Assembly (NCBI GenBank): GCA_947627115.1
Contig: CANQUQ010000010.1
Location: forward strand, 18,623-82,622
Source: an uncultured Acetatifactor sp.
GTDB lineage: Bacteria; Bacillota; Clostridia; Lachnospirales; Lachnospiraceae
Reading direction: 5' to 3'
Length of the DNA stretch: 64,000 nt
In this document: in pieces, positions 36,241 to 45,463 of the stretch
Layout: each line of letters starts with the position of its first letter
Position numbering within the stretch: the first letter of the stretch is position 1
The notes under the pieces: generated by a model
What the model saw: only the letters and a program-made list of their open reading frames with translations
The model's database searches: none
Told to the model about the DNA's origin: nothing
Translations under genes and position numbers: made by a program

Positions 36241-37686
36241 ATGAAAAATATTTTATTTGCTGCATCTGAGGGAGTGCCGTTCATCAAGACAGGCGGTCTG
36301 GCCGATGTGGTGGGCTCCCTGCCGAAGTGTATCGACAAGAAGTATTTTGACGTGCGGGTGATCATCCCCAAATATGCCTGTATGAAACAGGAAATGAAGG
36401 ATAAAATGCGCTATGTTGCTCACTTTTATCTGGACTTCAACTGGAAGAATGTCTACGTGGGCATTCTGGAGGCGGAAGAGGAGGGAGTGCATTACTATTT
36501 TATCGACAATGAGAGTTATTTCAGCGGACAAAGCGCATACACGGACGATCCCAAATGGGAGATCGAGCGCTATGCCTTTTTCTCCAAGGCAGTGCTGTCC
36601 GCTCTGCCCGTGATTGGCTTCCGGCCCGATGTGATTCACTGCCACGACTGGCAGACGGGTCTGATCCCCGTATATCTGAAGGAGCGTTTCCACGAGGGAG
36701 AATTCTTCCGGGGCATCCGTTCCGTCATCACCATCCACAACCTGAAGTTCCAGGGCAAATGGGATACCAAAACGGTGCAGAGCATCACGGGACTGCCGGA
36801 GTATTATTTCACTCCCGACAAGCTGGAGGCCTACAAGGACGCCAATCTGCTGAAGGGCGGTATCGTTTACGCCGATGCCGTCACCACGGTGAGCGATACA
36901 TATGCGGAGGAGATCAAGACGCCCTTCTACGGCGAGGGACTTGACGGCCTGCTCCGCGCCAGGAGCGGCGACCTGCGGGGAATCGTGAACGGCATTGATT
37001 ATACGGATTTCAATCCCGAAACGGATAAGCACATTCCTTTCCCCTACAACGCGGTGAACTTCCGCAAGGAGAAGGTGAAGAACAAGCGGGTGCTGCAGCA
37101 GGAGCTGGGACTGCGCCAGGATGACAAGAAGATGATGATCGGCCTGGTGTCCCGCCTTACGGATCAGAAGGGGCTCGACCTGATCGCCTACATGATGGAT
37201 GAGCTGTGTCAGGACGACATACAGTTCGTGGTGCTGGGCACCGGCGAGGAGCGCTACGAGAACATGTTCCGGCATTTCGACTGGAAATACGGCGATAAGG
37301 TGTCGGCGAACATCTACTATTCCGATCCTTTGTCCCACAAGATCTACGCGGCATGCGACGCCTATCTGATGCCGTCCCTGTTCGAGCCCTGCGGTCTGAG
37401 TCAGCTGATGGCCCTGCGCTACGGCACGATACCCATCGTCAGGGAGACAGGCGGACTGAAGGATACGGTCCAGCCCTACAACGAGTATGAGGGCACCGGA
37501 ACGGGCTTTAGCTTTTCTAACTACAACGCGCACGAAATGTTGAATACGATCCGCTATGCGGAGCATATTTATTATGATAAGAAGCGCGAGTGGAACAAGC
37601 TGATCGACAGAGCGATGGCGGCAGACTTCTCCTGGCATGTGTCTGCGGCCAAGTATCAGGAAATGTATGACTGGCTGATTGGTTAG
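36241..37686 (+). CDS. glgA: Glycogen synthase (ADP-glucose)
   Basis: 481 aa GT5 glycosyltransferase that extends alpha-1,4-glucan from ADP-glucose. The substrate-binding KTGGLADV is at residues 16-23, HDWQTGLIPVYL marks the N-domain, and the C-domain carries GLVSRLTDQKGLDL and LFEPCGLSQLMALRYG with the catalytic Glu, plus ETGGLKDTV. No glgB, glgC or glgP is adjacent. Spacing to the downstream flippase gene is 4 bp. Confidence 0.96.
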   Translation: MKNILFAASEGVPFIKTGGLADVVGSLPKCIDKKYFDVRVIIPKYACMKQEMKDKMRYVAHFYLDFNWKNVYVGILEAEEEGVHYYFIDNESYFSGQSAYTDDPKWEIERYAFFSKAVLSALPVIGFRPDVIHCHDWQTGLIPVYLKERFHEGEFFRGIRSVITIHNLKFQGKWDTKTVQSITGLPEYYFTPDKLEAYKDANLLKGGIVYADAVTTVSDTYAEEIKTPFYGEGLDGLLRARSGDLRGIVNGIDYTDFNPETDKHIPFPYNAVNFRKEKVKNKRVLQQELGLRQDDKKMMIGLVSRLTDQKGLDLIAYMMDELCQDDIQFVVLGTGEERYENMFRHFDWKYGDKVSANIYYSDPLSHKIYAACDAYLMPSLFEPCGLSQLMALRYGTIPIVRETGGLKDTVQPYNEYEGTGTGFSFSNYNAHEMLNTIRYAEHIYYDKKREWNKLIDRAMAADFSWHVSAAKYQEMYDWLIG

Positions 37687-37690
37687 AGGC

Positions 37691-39352
37691 ATGGCAGAGA
37701 AGAACAGCGGAAAAAACGATTTTATAGCGCAGGCCGGGCTTCTGGCAGCGGCCGGGATCATAAGCAGAATCATAGGGCTCCTTTACAGGAGCCCTATGCA
37801 TGCTGTGATCGGCGATCTTGGTTTCGGATATTACAATTCCGCTTATAACTATTATACGATCATACTGCTGATATCCTCCTACAGTATTCCCTCCGCGATC
37901 TCCAAGGTGATCGCGCAAAAGCTGGCGGTCAGGGAATACCGCAACGCCCACAGGATATTTCTGGGGGCGCTGGGATACGTTCTGGCAGTGGGCGGCGCCG
38001 CCAGTCTTTTTTTGTTCTTCGGGGCGGGTCTTTTTGTGTCGGGAGAAGCGGTGCCGGTCCTTCGGACCTTTGCTCCCACCATTTTTCTTTACGGCATCCT
38101 GGGCGTGCTGCGGGGGTATTTTCAGGCCCACAGGAGCATGGCTCAGACCTCCGTGTCACAGATATTGGAGCAGATCGCCAACGCGATCGTCAGCGTGGGC
38201 GCGGCATACCTGTTGATCAGGAACGTCATGGGCAGTCTCGCGGTGCCTGCCGATGAGGCGGGCCAGGTGATGAGAGCCACCCACGGCGCTATCGGAAGCG
38301 CCCTGGGAACGGGAGCCGGCGTGCTGGTGGCGCTGCTGTTCATGCTGGGCATGTACGCGCTGAATAAGAAGATCATTCAGGGCAGGATCGACCGGGACAG
38401 GCACACCGCCGTGGAATCCTACGGCAGTATCCTGAAAATGATCACCATGGTGGTCACTCCCTTTATCCTGAGCACGGCGGTCTATAATCTCAGCAGCACA
38501 GTCAACAACGACCTTTACACCAAGAGGTATCCGGCGTTTCGGAGCCTGAGCACCGTGGCAACCTACTCCCGCTGGGGCGTGTTCTCACAGGCGCTTACCA
38601 TCTCCAATATTCCCATCGCGTTCGCATCGGCCATGGCGGCGGCAATCATCCCTTCGGTGGCCCGGCTCGTGGCAGCCAACGACGGGGAGGGCACAAGGCG
38701 CACCATCGGGGTGGCGGTCAAGACCACCATGCTGATCTCCGTTCCCTGCGCCGTAGGACTTTTTGTGCTGGCAAGACCGGTGACGGGGCTGCTGTTCCCC
38801 ACAAATACAAAGGAGGCGGAGGATCTTGCCACGGCTCTTTTGATGGCGCTGTCCCTTTCGGTCATATTCTATGCGCTGTCCACATTGAACAGTCAGGTCC
38901 TGCAGGGGCTGGGAAGGCTGAACGCCCCCATTGTCAATGCGGGCATTGCGCTGGTGCTGCAGAGCGTCACGGCCGCCCTGCTTTTGTTCTATACCGACCT
39001 GGACCTCTACAGTGTCGTCATCGCCAACACGCTGTACTCCGGTATCATGTGCTTTTTGAACCAGGCAGCGGTGCGTAGAGCGGTGGGCTACCGTCAGGAG
39101 ATCAGGCGGACCTTCCTGCTCCCGGCGTTGGCCGCCGCTTTTATGGGCGCTTTTGCCTGGGCGGTGTATCAGGGATTGCTGCTGCTGACCAAATCTCCCA
39201 AGATAGCTGTGGTCGTCGCGATCCTTCTGGGAGCCTGCGTGTACTTTGTGATGCTGCTGCTGTTGCGAGGTGTAACGGAGGAAGAACTGAAGGGATTTCC
39301 GAAAGGGCATCTGCTCGTGAAGGCGGCAAGGAAGACCCGGCTGCTTCGGTGA
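37691..39352 (+). CDS. Polysaccharide flippase of the MATE/MurJ-SpoVB superfamily
   Basis: 553 aa with about 14 membrane segments. Opening FIAQAGLLAAAGIISRIIGLLYRSPM and the long cytoplasmic segment VNNDLYTKRYPAFRS are typical of the SpoVB/YtgP branch that flips lipid-linked sugars or lipid II. ATG 37691 has AGAGG upstream; an in-frame TTG at 37679 is less likely. It follows glgA by 4 bp. A terminator for this transcript lies within the convergent rqcH gene. Confidence 0.88.
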   Translation: MAEKNSGKNDFIAQAGLLAAAGIISRIIGLLYRSPMHAVIGDLGFGYYNSAYNYYTIILLISSYSIPSAISKVIAQKLAVREYRNAHRIFLGALGYVLAVGGAASLFLFFGAGLFVSGEAVPVLRTFAPTIFLYGILGVLRGYFQAHRSMAQTSVSQILEQIANAIVSVGAAYLLIRNVMGSLAVPADEAGQVMRATHGAIGSALGTGAGVLVALLFMLGMYALNKKIIQGRIDRDRHTAVESYGSILKMITMVVTPFILSTAVYNLSSTVNNDLYTKRYPAFRSLSTVATYSRWGVFSQALTISNIPIAFASAMAAAIIPSVARLVAANDGEGTRRTIGVAVKTTMLISVPCAVGLFVLARPVTGLLFPTNTKEAEDLATALLMALSLSVIFYALSTLNSQVLQGLGRLNAPIVNAGIALVLQSVTAALLLFYTDLDLYSVVIANTLYSGIMCFLNQAAVRRAVGYRQEIRRTFLLPALAAAFMGAFAWAVYQGLLLLTKSPKIAVVVAILLGACVYFVMLLLLRGVTEEELKGFPKGHLLVKAARKTRLLR

Positions 39353-39393
39353 TCGCGGAACGGCGCTGCCGTTTTGGCCGCCGGTACTGTTCG

Positions 39394-41142
39394 CTAATCG
39401 GTGATCTGCCGGATGCCCTCGATGCTGCTGTCGATGGTCATGGAAAAATTTGTGTAGTAGACAACAAAGCCCGGTTTTGCCCCTCCGGGCTTTTTTACGT
39501 GCTTTTTCTGGACGTAGTCGATCTCCACCTTCTCCTGATCTCTCCCCCTGGAATAATAGGCGGCAAGTCTGGCGGCCTCCTCAAAGGTGCGGTCCGGAAG
39601 CTCCCGCGCATTATCCGTCTTTACGATCACGTGGGAGCCGGGCATGTGCTTGGCATGGAACCACCAGTCGCTGCCCGCGGCAAATCGGAAGGTCAGTTCG
39701 TCGTTCTGATAGTTGTTCTTGCCCACATACATGTGAAAGCCGTCGCTGCTGATATAGTGGAAAGGCCTGCTGGTGATTTTCTGCTTTTTGGAGCCGCCCT
39801 TTCTGCGGATATAGCCGCTGTCAATGAGCTCCTCCCGGATCTCGGCCAGGTCCTCTTCCTTCAGGGCGATATCAAGAGCGGCGCTGACAGATTCCAGATG
39901 GTCGATCTCCTCTTTGACTTGTTTGGTCAATTCGGAGAGCGCCTCGTAGGTGCGCTTCATTTTTCCGTATTTGTCAAAGTATCTTTTGGCGTTTTCCGTG
40001 GCGGTGAGAGTGGGATCCAGCGGAATTTTCACCGTCTCGCCGCTGTAGTAGTTGACCGCCTCCAGAAATTTTGCGCCGGGGGCGGCGCTGTAGCCGTAGG
40101 TATTCAGAAGCTCCCCGTAGACGCGGTAGGTGTCCCGCCTTTCGGTATCCTGTATCTGGCGCATCTGCAGATCGTACTTTTTCACGTTCCGCTCCAGGGC
40201 GGTCTGCACAATACGGCGCAGGTCGGCGGATTTCTGGCGGATGCGGGTGATAGCGTTCCTCTGGGCGTAATAGCTTTCCAGCAGGGCGGACATGGAGGCA
40301 TAGCTTTTTATGCTGTCCCCGCGCCCCGTGTACATGGTCAGAGGGAGCGCGGCAAATTCCGTTGGCTGTGCGCCGGTGTAGGCGATGCACGGAGTGAAGC
40401 GCTTTTCACGGACGGCGGCGGTCATCTCCGTCCATGTCCGTGTCAGGCGCTCATAGGCGTCCCCGTCCAGACCGGCGGTGGGCAGATCCCCGTCCACGCC
40501 CGCCCGGTAACAGAGCTCCTGGGCCAGCACAGGGGATATTCCCGTAAAGCTGCCGTAGATGGCCTTGTACGTGGGCTGGGGCCTTGACGCCAGCGTCCGG
40601 CGGAAGGTCTCGGCATCCGTTGTCAGAGCATCCAGCTTGTCCTGAGTATGCGTCACAAAATAGGGTTTTCCGGGAAGCACCTCCCTGACGGAGCTGACGG
40701 CGGCGGACACATGCTTGATGCTGTCGATGATCACGTTGTCCTCCCCGCAGAAAATAATGTTGCTGTGCTTGCCCATGATCTCGGCGATCAGAGTTTTCCG
40801 GCGAAGATCTCCCATCTCGTCCAGATGCTCTATCTCGATGCGGACGATCCGCTCCAGGCCGGGCTGCGAAATGCCGATGATGCGGCCGTTCTGCAGATGC
40901 TTGCGCAGAAGCATACAGAAATTGGGGGCGGTGAGGGGGCTGGGCCGGTTGCCCTCGGTCAGATAGATCAGGGGCAGAGATGCGTTGGCGGAGATGAGAA
41001 GACGGTACTGCCCGGCGGGCTGTTTGACGGTCAGCAGCAGCTCGTCCTCCTCCGGCTGGGCGATCTTGCTGAGCCTGCCGCCGATGAGTTCCTGATTCAG
41101 TTCCGATACGACACTTGCTATGGTAACGCCGTCAAAAGCCAT
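39394..41142 (-). CDS. rqcH: Rqc2/RqcH-type ribosome quality-control protein (NFACT, FbpA)
   Basis: 582 aa. RqcH binds obstructed 50S subunits and recruits tRNA-Ala to add alanine tails to stalled peptides; older names are fibronectin-binding protein A or YloA. Domains in order: NFACT-N (AFDGVTIASVVSELNQELIGGRLSKI), helix-hairpin-helix region, central coiled coils (about 290-420), NFACT-R (about 445-560) with FRFAAGSDWWFHAKHMPGSHV. GGGGAGG precedes the start at 41142. Convergent with the flippase gene, 41 bp apart. Confidence 0.95.
   Translation of the reverse strand: MAFDGVTIASVVSELNQELIGGRLSKIAQPEEDELLLTVKQPAGQYRLLISANASLPLIYLTEGNRPSPLTAPNFCMLLRKHLQNGRIIGISQPGLERIVRIEIEHLDEMGDLRRKTLIAEIMGKHSNIIFCGEDNVIIDSIKHVSAAVSSVREVLPGKPYFVTHTQDKLDALTTDAETFRRTLASRPQPTYKAIYGSFTGISPVLAQELCYRAGVDGDLPTAGLDGDAYERLTRTWTEMTAAVREKRFTPCIAYTGAQPTEFAALPLTMYTGRGDSIKSYASMSALLESYYAQRNAITRIRQKSADLRRIVQTALERNVKKYDLQMRQIQDTERRDTYRVYGELLNTYGYSAAPGAKFLEAVNYYSGETVKIPLDPTLTATENAKRYFDKYGKMKRTYEALSELTKQVKEEIDHLESVSAALDIALKEEDLAEIREELIDSGYIRRKGGSKKQKITSRPFHYISSDGFHMYVGKNNYQNDELTFRFAAGSDWWFHAKHMPGSHVIVKTDNARELPDRTFEEAARLAAYYSRGRDQEKVEIDYVQKKHVKKPGGAKPGFVVYYTNFSMTIDSSIEGIRQITD
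39466..39496 (+). terminator. Plus-strand terminator embedded in the rqcH coding sequence
   Basis: AAAGCCCGG (39466-39474) pairs perfectly with CCGGGCTTT (39485-39493), 10-nt loop, then TTT. It is read on the plus strand after the flippase gene, yet the same bases encode KPGGAKPGF near the C-terminus of RqcH on the minus strand. Confidence 0.75.
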
Positions 41143-41259
41143 GCTGAAACCTCCCCGGTCTTTGTTTTCCCATCGTCTGTATTATGGCACAGGAGCGGAC
41201 AGTTTGCAAGGAGGCGGGCGGGAAATGCGGAAATTGCCCCTGGGGTCTGTGCTTTTTTC

Positions 41260-41288
41260 TTGACGCTTGCCCAAACTTATTTTATAAT
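41260..41288 (+). promoter_or_regulatory. Strong sigma-A promoter of the yicC operon
   Basis: TTGACG (41260-41265), 17-bp spacer, TATAAT (41283-41288). It lies 51 bp before the yicC start and probably drives yicC-remA-gmk-rpoZ. Confidence 0.85.
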
Positions 41289-41338
41289 AAATCCGATATG
41301 CGGCAATGTGATTCCCCATTGCCCGGATGGGAGTGCAG

Positions 41339-42217
41339 ATGATAAAGAGCATGACAGGCTTCGGCAGGTGTGAGGTCGCCGAGAACAGCAGAAAATTCAC
41401 GGTGGAGATGAAGGCGGTGAATCACCGCTATCTGGATGTGAACATAAAGCTTCCCAAGACCCTGAATTTCTTTGAGTCTTCCATTCGGAGCGAGCTGAAG
41501 AGCTACATTGCGAGAGGGAAAGTGGATATTTTTATCTCCTGCGAGGATTTCTCGGAAAAGACTTCGACGGTGCGCTACAATAAGGAGCTGGCCGGAGAGT
41601 ACCTGGGCTATCTGAGACAGATGGCGGAGGATTTCGGTCTGGAGCAAGATATCCGGGTCACTGCGCTCTCGAAGTACCCGGAGGTGCTGACCATGGAGGA
41701 GAGCGGTCTGGACGAGGAGGAACTGTGGAAGGGACTGCAGAAGGCCGTCCAGGGCGCCGCAAAAATGCTTGTGGATACCCGTGTCGCGGAGGGCGAACAT
41801 CTTAAGGAAGACCTGATAGAGAAATTGAACGGAATGGGAAAGCTGGTGGACTTTATCGAGGAGAGGTCGCCTCGGCTCCTGGCGGAGTACCGGCAGAAGC
41901 TGGAGGAGAGAGTGCGGGAACTGCTGCAGGATGCCGCCGTGGACGAGGGAAGGCTGCTCACCGAGGTGACCTTATTTGCGGATAAGGTGTGCGTGGACGA
42001 GGAGATCGTCCGTCTGCGCAGTCATATCGAGACTACCCGGAACACTCTGCTGGCGGGCGGCTCTATCGGAAGAAAGCTGGACTTTATCGCGCAGGAGATG
42101 AACAGGGAGGCAAATACCATTCTGTCCAAGGCGAACGATCTGGATATTTCAAACTGCGCCATTGAACTGAAGACAGAGATCGAGAAGATCAGAGAGCAGA
42201 TCCAGAATATAGAGTAG
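41339..42217 (+). CDS. yicC: YicC family endoribonuclease
   Basis: 292 aa. Standard start MIKSMTGFGR, the KAVNHRYLDVNIKLP segment, and the DUF1732 C-terminus EEIVRLRSHIE, GRKLDFIAQEMNREANTI, ELKTEIEKIREQIQNIE. YicC/YloC proteins are hexameric RNases implicated in small-RNA and mRNA decay and stationary-phase growth. ATG 41339 fits the conserved start; the frame extends to an ATG at 41327. First gene of a syntenic run with remA, gmk and rpoZ. Confidence 0.95.
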   Translation: MIKSMTGFGRCEVAENSRKFTVEMKAVNHRYLDVNIKLPKTLNFFESSIRSELKSYIARGKVDIFISCEDFSEKTSTVRYNKELAGEYLGYLRQMAEDFGLEQDIRVTALSKYPEVLTMEESGLDEEELWKGLQKAVQGAAKMLVDTRVAEGEHLKEDLIEKLNGMGKLVDFIEERSPRLLAEYRQKLEERVRELLQDAAVDEGRLLTEVTLFADKVCVDEEIVRLRSHIETTRNTLLAGGSIGRKLDFIAQEMNREANTILSKANDLDISNCAIELKTEIEKIREQIQNIE

Positions 42218-42240
42218 AGAGTGTGCTGCGGGGGTGTTGT

Positions 42241-42510
42241 ATGCTTATCCATATCGGATTCGGGAATATAGTGAACACGGCAAAGATCATTGCCATTGTC
42301 AGCCCGGAGTCGGCTCCCATCAAGCGGCTGGTGCAGAATGCCAAGGAGAAGGGCATGGCGATCGACGCCACCCAGGGACGCAAGACAAAATCGGTGCTTG
42401 TCATGGAAAACAGTCAGATAGTGCTGTCCGCACTTTTGCCGGAGACGATCGCAGGCCGGGTCCAGGCCGGTGTGGGAGAGCCGGATCCGGACAGCGGCGA
42501 CGGGATATAG
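42241..42510 (+). CDS. remA: RemA/DUF370 family regulator
   Basis: 89 aa. IHIGFGNIVNTAKIIAIVSPESAPIKRLVQ and GRKTKSVLVMENSQIVLSALLPETI match RemA (YlzA), the small DNA-binding protein that activates matrix and osmoprotection genes in Bacillus. The location between yicC and gmk is the conserved one. The ATG at 42241 follows GGGGGTG. Confidence 0.95.
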   Translation: MLIHIGFGNIVNTAKIIAIVSPESAPIKRLVQNAKEKGMAIDATQGRKTKSVLVMENSQIVLSALLPETIAGRVQAGVGEPDPDSGDGI

Positions 42511-42547
42511 AGCGGTCCTTGAGAGCTGATGCAGAGGGGTGAACGGA

Positions 42548-43186
42548 ATGTTGAAAAAAAAGGGAATCCTTATGGTGCTGTCCGGTTTTTCCGGCGCGGG
42601 AAAGGGTACACTTGTAAAGGCGCTTCTTCAAAAATATGACAGCTATGCGCTGTCTGTCTCCATGACCACCAGGGCCCCCAGAGAGGGAGAGCGGGACGGC
42701 GTGGAGTACTTCTTTACGGACAGACAGCATTTTGAGGAGACTGTCGGGCAGAACGGATTTATAGAGTACGCGTCCTATTGCGGTAATTATTACGGAACGC
42801 CCAGGGCCTACGTGGAAGAACAGATGGCGGCGGGCAGGAATGTGATCCTTGAGATCGAGATCCAGGGCGCGCTGAAGGTAAAGGAAAAATTTCCTGAAAG
42901 TCTGCTGATATTTGTGACGCCGCCCAGTGCGGAGGAGTTAAAGCGCAGGCTGGAAAATCGCGGGACCGAGACGGCCGAGGCGATCGCTCAGAGGCTGGCT
43001 CGCGCAGCGGAGGAATCAGAAGGCGTGGAAGCCTATGATTATATAGTGGTAAATGATGACCTGGAGGCCTGTGTGGAGGAGATTCACCGTCTGGTGGAGG
43101 CGGCCCGCTGCGCCCCGGTCAGAAACACGGAATTCATAAACAAGATCAGAGAACAGCTGCAGAGCTTCTCGAAAGGAGTAAAATAA
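42548..43186 (+). CDS. gmk: Guanylate kinase
   Basis: 212 aa. Phosphorylates GMP to GDP. P-loop GFSGAGKGTL, SMTTRAPREGERDGVEYFF for GMP binding, and EIEIQGALKVK. ATG 42548 is preferred over GTG 42539 because AGAGGGGTG is well spaced. The stop overlaps the rpoZ ATG by one base (TAATG), and the rpoZ ribosome binding site GAAAGGAG lies inside gmk. Confidence 0.97.
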   Translation: MLKKKGILMVLSGFSGAGKGTLVKALLQKYDSYALSVSMTTRAPREGERDGVEYFFTDRQHFEETVGQNGFIEYASYCGNYYGTPRAYVEEQMAAGRNVILEIEIQGALKVKEKFPESLLIFVTPPSAEELKRRLENRGTETAEAIAQRLARAAEESEGVEAYDYIVVNDDLEACVEEIHRLVEAARCAPVRNTEFINKIREQLQSFSKGVK

Positions 43187-43422
43187 TGTTGCATCCATCC
43201 TATTCCGATTTGATGAAGGTAGTGAACAGTGAGGTAGAGCCCGGCGAGACGCCGGTGGTGAACAGCCGTTATTCCATCGTGATGGCTACATCCAAGCGGG
43301 CAAGACAGATCATTGCAGGCGAGGAGCCCATGGTGGAGGGCAAGGACAGAAAGGCTCTTTCCATTGCGGTGGAGGAACTGAATCAGGGAAAGATCAAGAT
43401 CCTCGGAGACGAGGAAGAGTAA
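43186..43422 (+). CDS. rpoZ: RNA polymerase subunit omega
   Basis: 78 aa. LHPSYSDLMKVVNSEV and NSRYSIVMATSKRARQI match the omega fold that clamps the beta-prime C-terminus, with the KALSIAVEELNQGKI helix. Translationally coupled to gmk. Confidence 0.94.
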   Translation: MLHPSYSDLMKVVNSEVEPGETPVVNSRYSIVMATSKRARQIIAGEEPMVEGKDRKALSIAVEELNQGKIKILGDEEE

Positions 43423-43430
43423 CATTTACA

Positions 43431-43490
43431 GCGGCCCGCCGACGGGGCGGACCGCCTGAAAACGGGGGCAGCCGGCAGAAGGGCCGGCTG
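43431..43490 (+). other. Two adjacent GC-rich hairpins between rpoZ and rimO
   Basis: GCGGCCCGCC (43431-43440) pairs with GGCGGACCGC (43446-43455) with one mismatch; CAGCCGGC (43469-43476) pairs with GCCGGCTG (43483-43490). No U-run follows, so these may be partial terminators or processing sites rather than full stops. Confidence 0.5.
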
Positions 43491-43512
43491 TCTTAAATTG
43501 CGGAAGGTTCTT

Positions 43513-44841
43513 ATGAAAATACTGTTTGTATCTCTGGGCTGTGACAAGAATTTGGTGGACACCGAAATGATGCTGGGCATTTTGCGGGAAAGGGGATATA
43601 CTTTTACCGACGATGAAGCCGAAGCGGATATCGCGGTGGTAAACACCTGCTGCTTTATCGGCGACGCCAAGGAGGAGAGCATCAATACCTTGCTGGAGCT
43701 GGGAGAGCTGCGGCGACGTGGCCGGCTGAAGGGCCTGATCGCAGCGGGCTGTCTGGCCCAGCGCTACCGCGAGGAGATTCTTCGGGAGATCCCGGAGGTG
43801 GATGTGCTTGTGGGGACCATGGCCATAGAGGAGATCGCGGAGGCCGTGGAGGAAGCTGCGGCCGGTGTGGGCGGCTGCCATTACAGGGAGCTGAACTCCC
43901 CTCCTGCGGCCCGGAGGGACCGGGTCCTGACTACCGGCGGGCACTTCGCCTATCTGAAGATCGCGGAGGGCTGCAATAAGCGCTGCACCTACTGTATCAT
44001 ACCGAAGGTGCGCGGAAATTACAGAAGCGTTCCCATGGAGGCGCTTGTCTCTCAGGCCGAAAGACTGGCGGAGGACGGCGTAAGGGAGCTGATCCTGGTG
44101 GCTCAGGAGACTACGCTCTACGGGGTGGACCTGTATGGGAAAAAGAGTCTGCCGGAGCTTCTGCGAAGGCTGGCTCAGATCGACGGCATCTGCTGGATCC
44201 GGATCCTGTACTGTTACCCGGAGGAGATCACGGAGGAGCTGATAGAGACCATGGCAGCGGAGCCCAAGATCTGTCACTATCTGGATATCCCGATACAGCA
44301 TGCTTCGGACCGAATCTTAAGACAGATGGGCCGCAGGACCGATCAGGGGGAACTGCGCCGGCAGATCGGGCGGCTCCGGGAAAGGATTCCGGATATCTGC
44401 CTGCGGACCACGCTGATCAGCGGTTTTCCGGGGGAGACACAGGAGGATCATGAGGAGCTGTATCGCTTTGTGAATGAGATGGAGTTCGACAGGCTGGGCG
44501 TATTTCCTTATTCTCAGGAGGAGGATACCGCGGCGGCGGAGCTTCCGGAGCAGGTGGATGCCTCTGTGAAGGAGGGCCGGCGGGATGAATTGATGGAGCT
44601 GCAGCAGGCCATCGCATTCGAGAAGGCGGAGGAGATGATCGGCCGTGTGCTCACCGTGATGGTGGAGGGCAGGGTGGCGGACGGGGACGTGTATGTGGCC
44701 CGGACCTACAGGGATGCGCCGGATGTGGACGGCTACCTGTTCCTGAATACCTCCGCCGATCTGATGACAGGAGATTTTGTCCGGGTCCTTGTGACCGGTT
44801 CCAACGAATACGATCTGATAGGAGAGTTATATCATGAGTAA
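43513..44841 (+). CDS. rimO: Ribosomal protein S12 methylthiotransferase
   Basis: 442 aa radical SAM enzyme that adds a methylthio group to Asp of ribosomal protein S12. N-terminal MTTase domain with cluster Cys in SLGCDKN, NTCCFI and AAGCLAQ; radical SAM domain with CNKRCTYCIIP; C-terminal TRAM domain. The start KILFVSLGCDKNLVD and the PRGNY-region wording (KVRGNYRSVP) favour RimO over MiaB. ATG 43513 has GGAAGG upstream. Confidence 0.95.
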   Translation: MKILFVSLGCDKNLVDTEMMLGILRERGYTFTDDEAEADIAVVNTCCFIGDAKEESINTLLELGELRRRGRLKGLIAAGCLAQRYREEILREIPEVDVLVGTMAIEEIAEAVEEAAAGVGGCHYRELNSPPAARRDRVLTTGGHFAYLKIAEGCNKRCTYCIIPKVRGNYRSVPMEALVSQAERLAEDGVRELILVAQETTLYGVDLYGKKSLPELLRRLAQIDGICWIRILYCYPEEITEELIETMAAEPKICHYLDIPIQHASDRILRQMGRRTDQGELRRQIGRLRERIPDICLRTTLISGFPGETQEDHEELYRFVNEMEFDRLGVFPYSQEEDTAAAELPEQVDASVKEGRRDELMELQQAIAFEKAEEMIGRVLTVMVEGRVADGDVYVARTYRDAPDVDGYLFLNTSADLMTGDFVRVLVTGSNEYDLIGELYHE

Positions 44842-45406
44842 AATGAATTTGCCCAATCGACTGACGATCTTTCGCATGATCATGATAGTGCCCTTTGTGG
44901 TGCTCCTGCTGGGAGGCAATGCCGGCTGGTTCGGAGAAAACGTGCTGCTTCCAAACATAGCGGCCCTGATTATTTTCATCATTGCCAGTCTGACGGACCT
45001 GATTGACGGAAAGATTGCAAGAAAGTACAATCTGGTCACGAATTTCGGAAAATTTATGGATCCCCTTGCGGATAAGCTTCTGGTCTGCTCCGCTCTGATC
45101 GCGCTGGTGGAGATGGAGCGAATCCCCTCCTGGGTGGTGATCATCATTATCAGCAGGGAGTTCATTATCAGCGGATTCCGTCTGGTGGCATCCGACAACG
45201 GCGTTGTGATCGCAGCCAGCTACTGGGGCAAGTTCAAGACCACCTTCCAGATGGTGATGGTGTGTCTGATGCTGATCAACGTTCCGGGCTGGATTGGCTG
45301 GCTTGACGTATTGACCAATATAGTCATGTGGATCGCATTGATTTTGACAGTGGTGTCTCTGATCGATTATCTTGTAAAAAACAAAGGTGTCATGAAGACG
45401 GATTAA
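44834..45406 (+). CDS. pgsA: CDP-diacylglycerol--glycerol-3-phosphate 3-phosphatidyltransferase
   Basis: 190 aa, membrane-bound. Makes phosphatidylglycerol phosphate. The CDP-alcohol phosphotransferase motif DxxDGxxAR...GxxxDxxxD is seen as DLIDGKIARKYN with FGKFMDPLADKLL. Overlaps the end of rimO by 8 bp, indicating coupled translation. Confidence 0.95.
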   Translation: MSKMNLPNRLTIFRMIMIVPFVVLLLGGNAGWFGENVLLPNIAALIIFIIASLTDLIDGKIARKYNLVTNFGKFMDPLADKLLVCSALIALVEMERIPSWVVIIIISREFIISGFRLVASDNGVVIAASYWGKFKTTFQMVMVCLMLINVPGWIGWLDVLTNIVMWIALILTVVSLIDYLVKNKGVMKTD

Positions 45407-45463
45407 ATGAAATCCGATAAGCAGTAAACGACGTGAGCAGCCGGGTGCGGGAGGAAAGACGCA

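Noticed and set aside
36253..37773. Minus-strand open frame of about 500 codons opposite glgA
   Set aside because: Complement of a well-supported glycogen synthase; typical of GC-rich third-position shadows, with no promoter or ribosome binding site.
39349..40587. Long plus-strand open frame (412 codons) opposite rqcH
   Set aside because: It is the antisense of a clear NFACT protein; the translation is Gly/Val/Leu-rich with no family motifs and no ribosome binding site.
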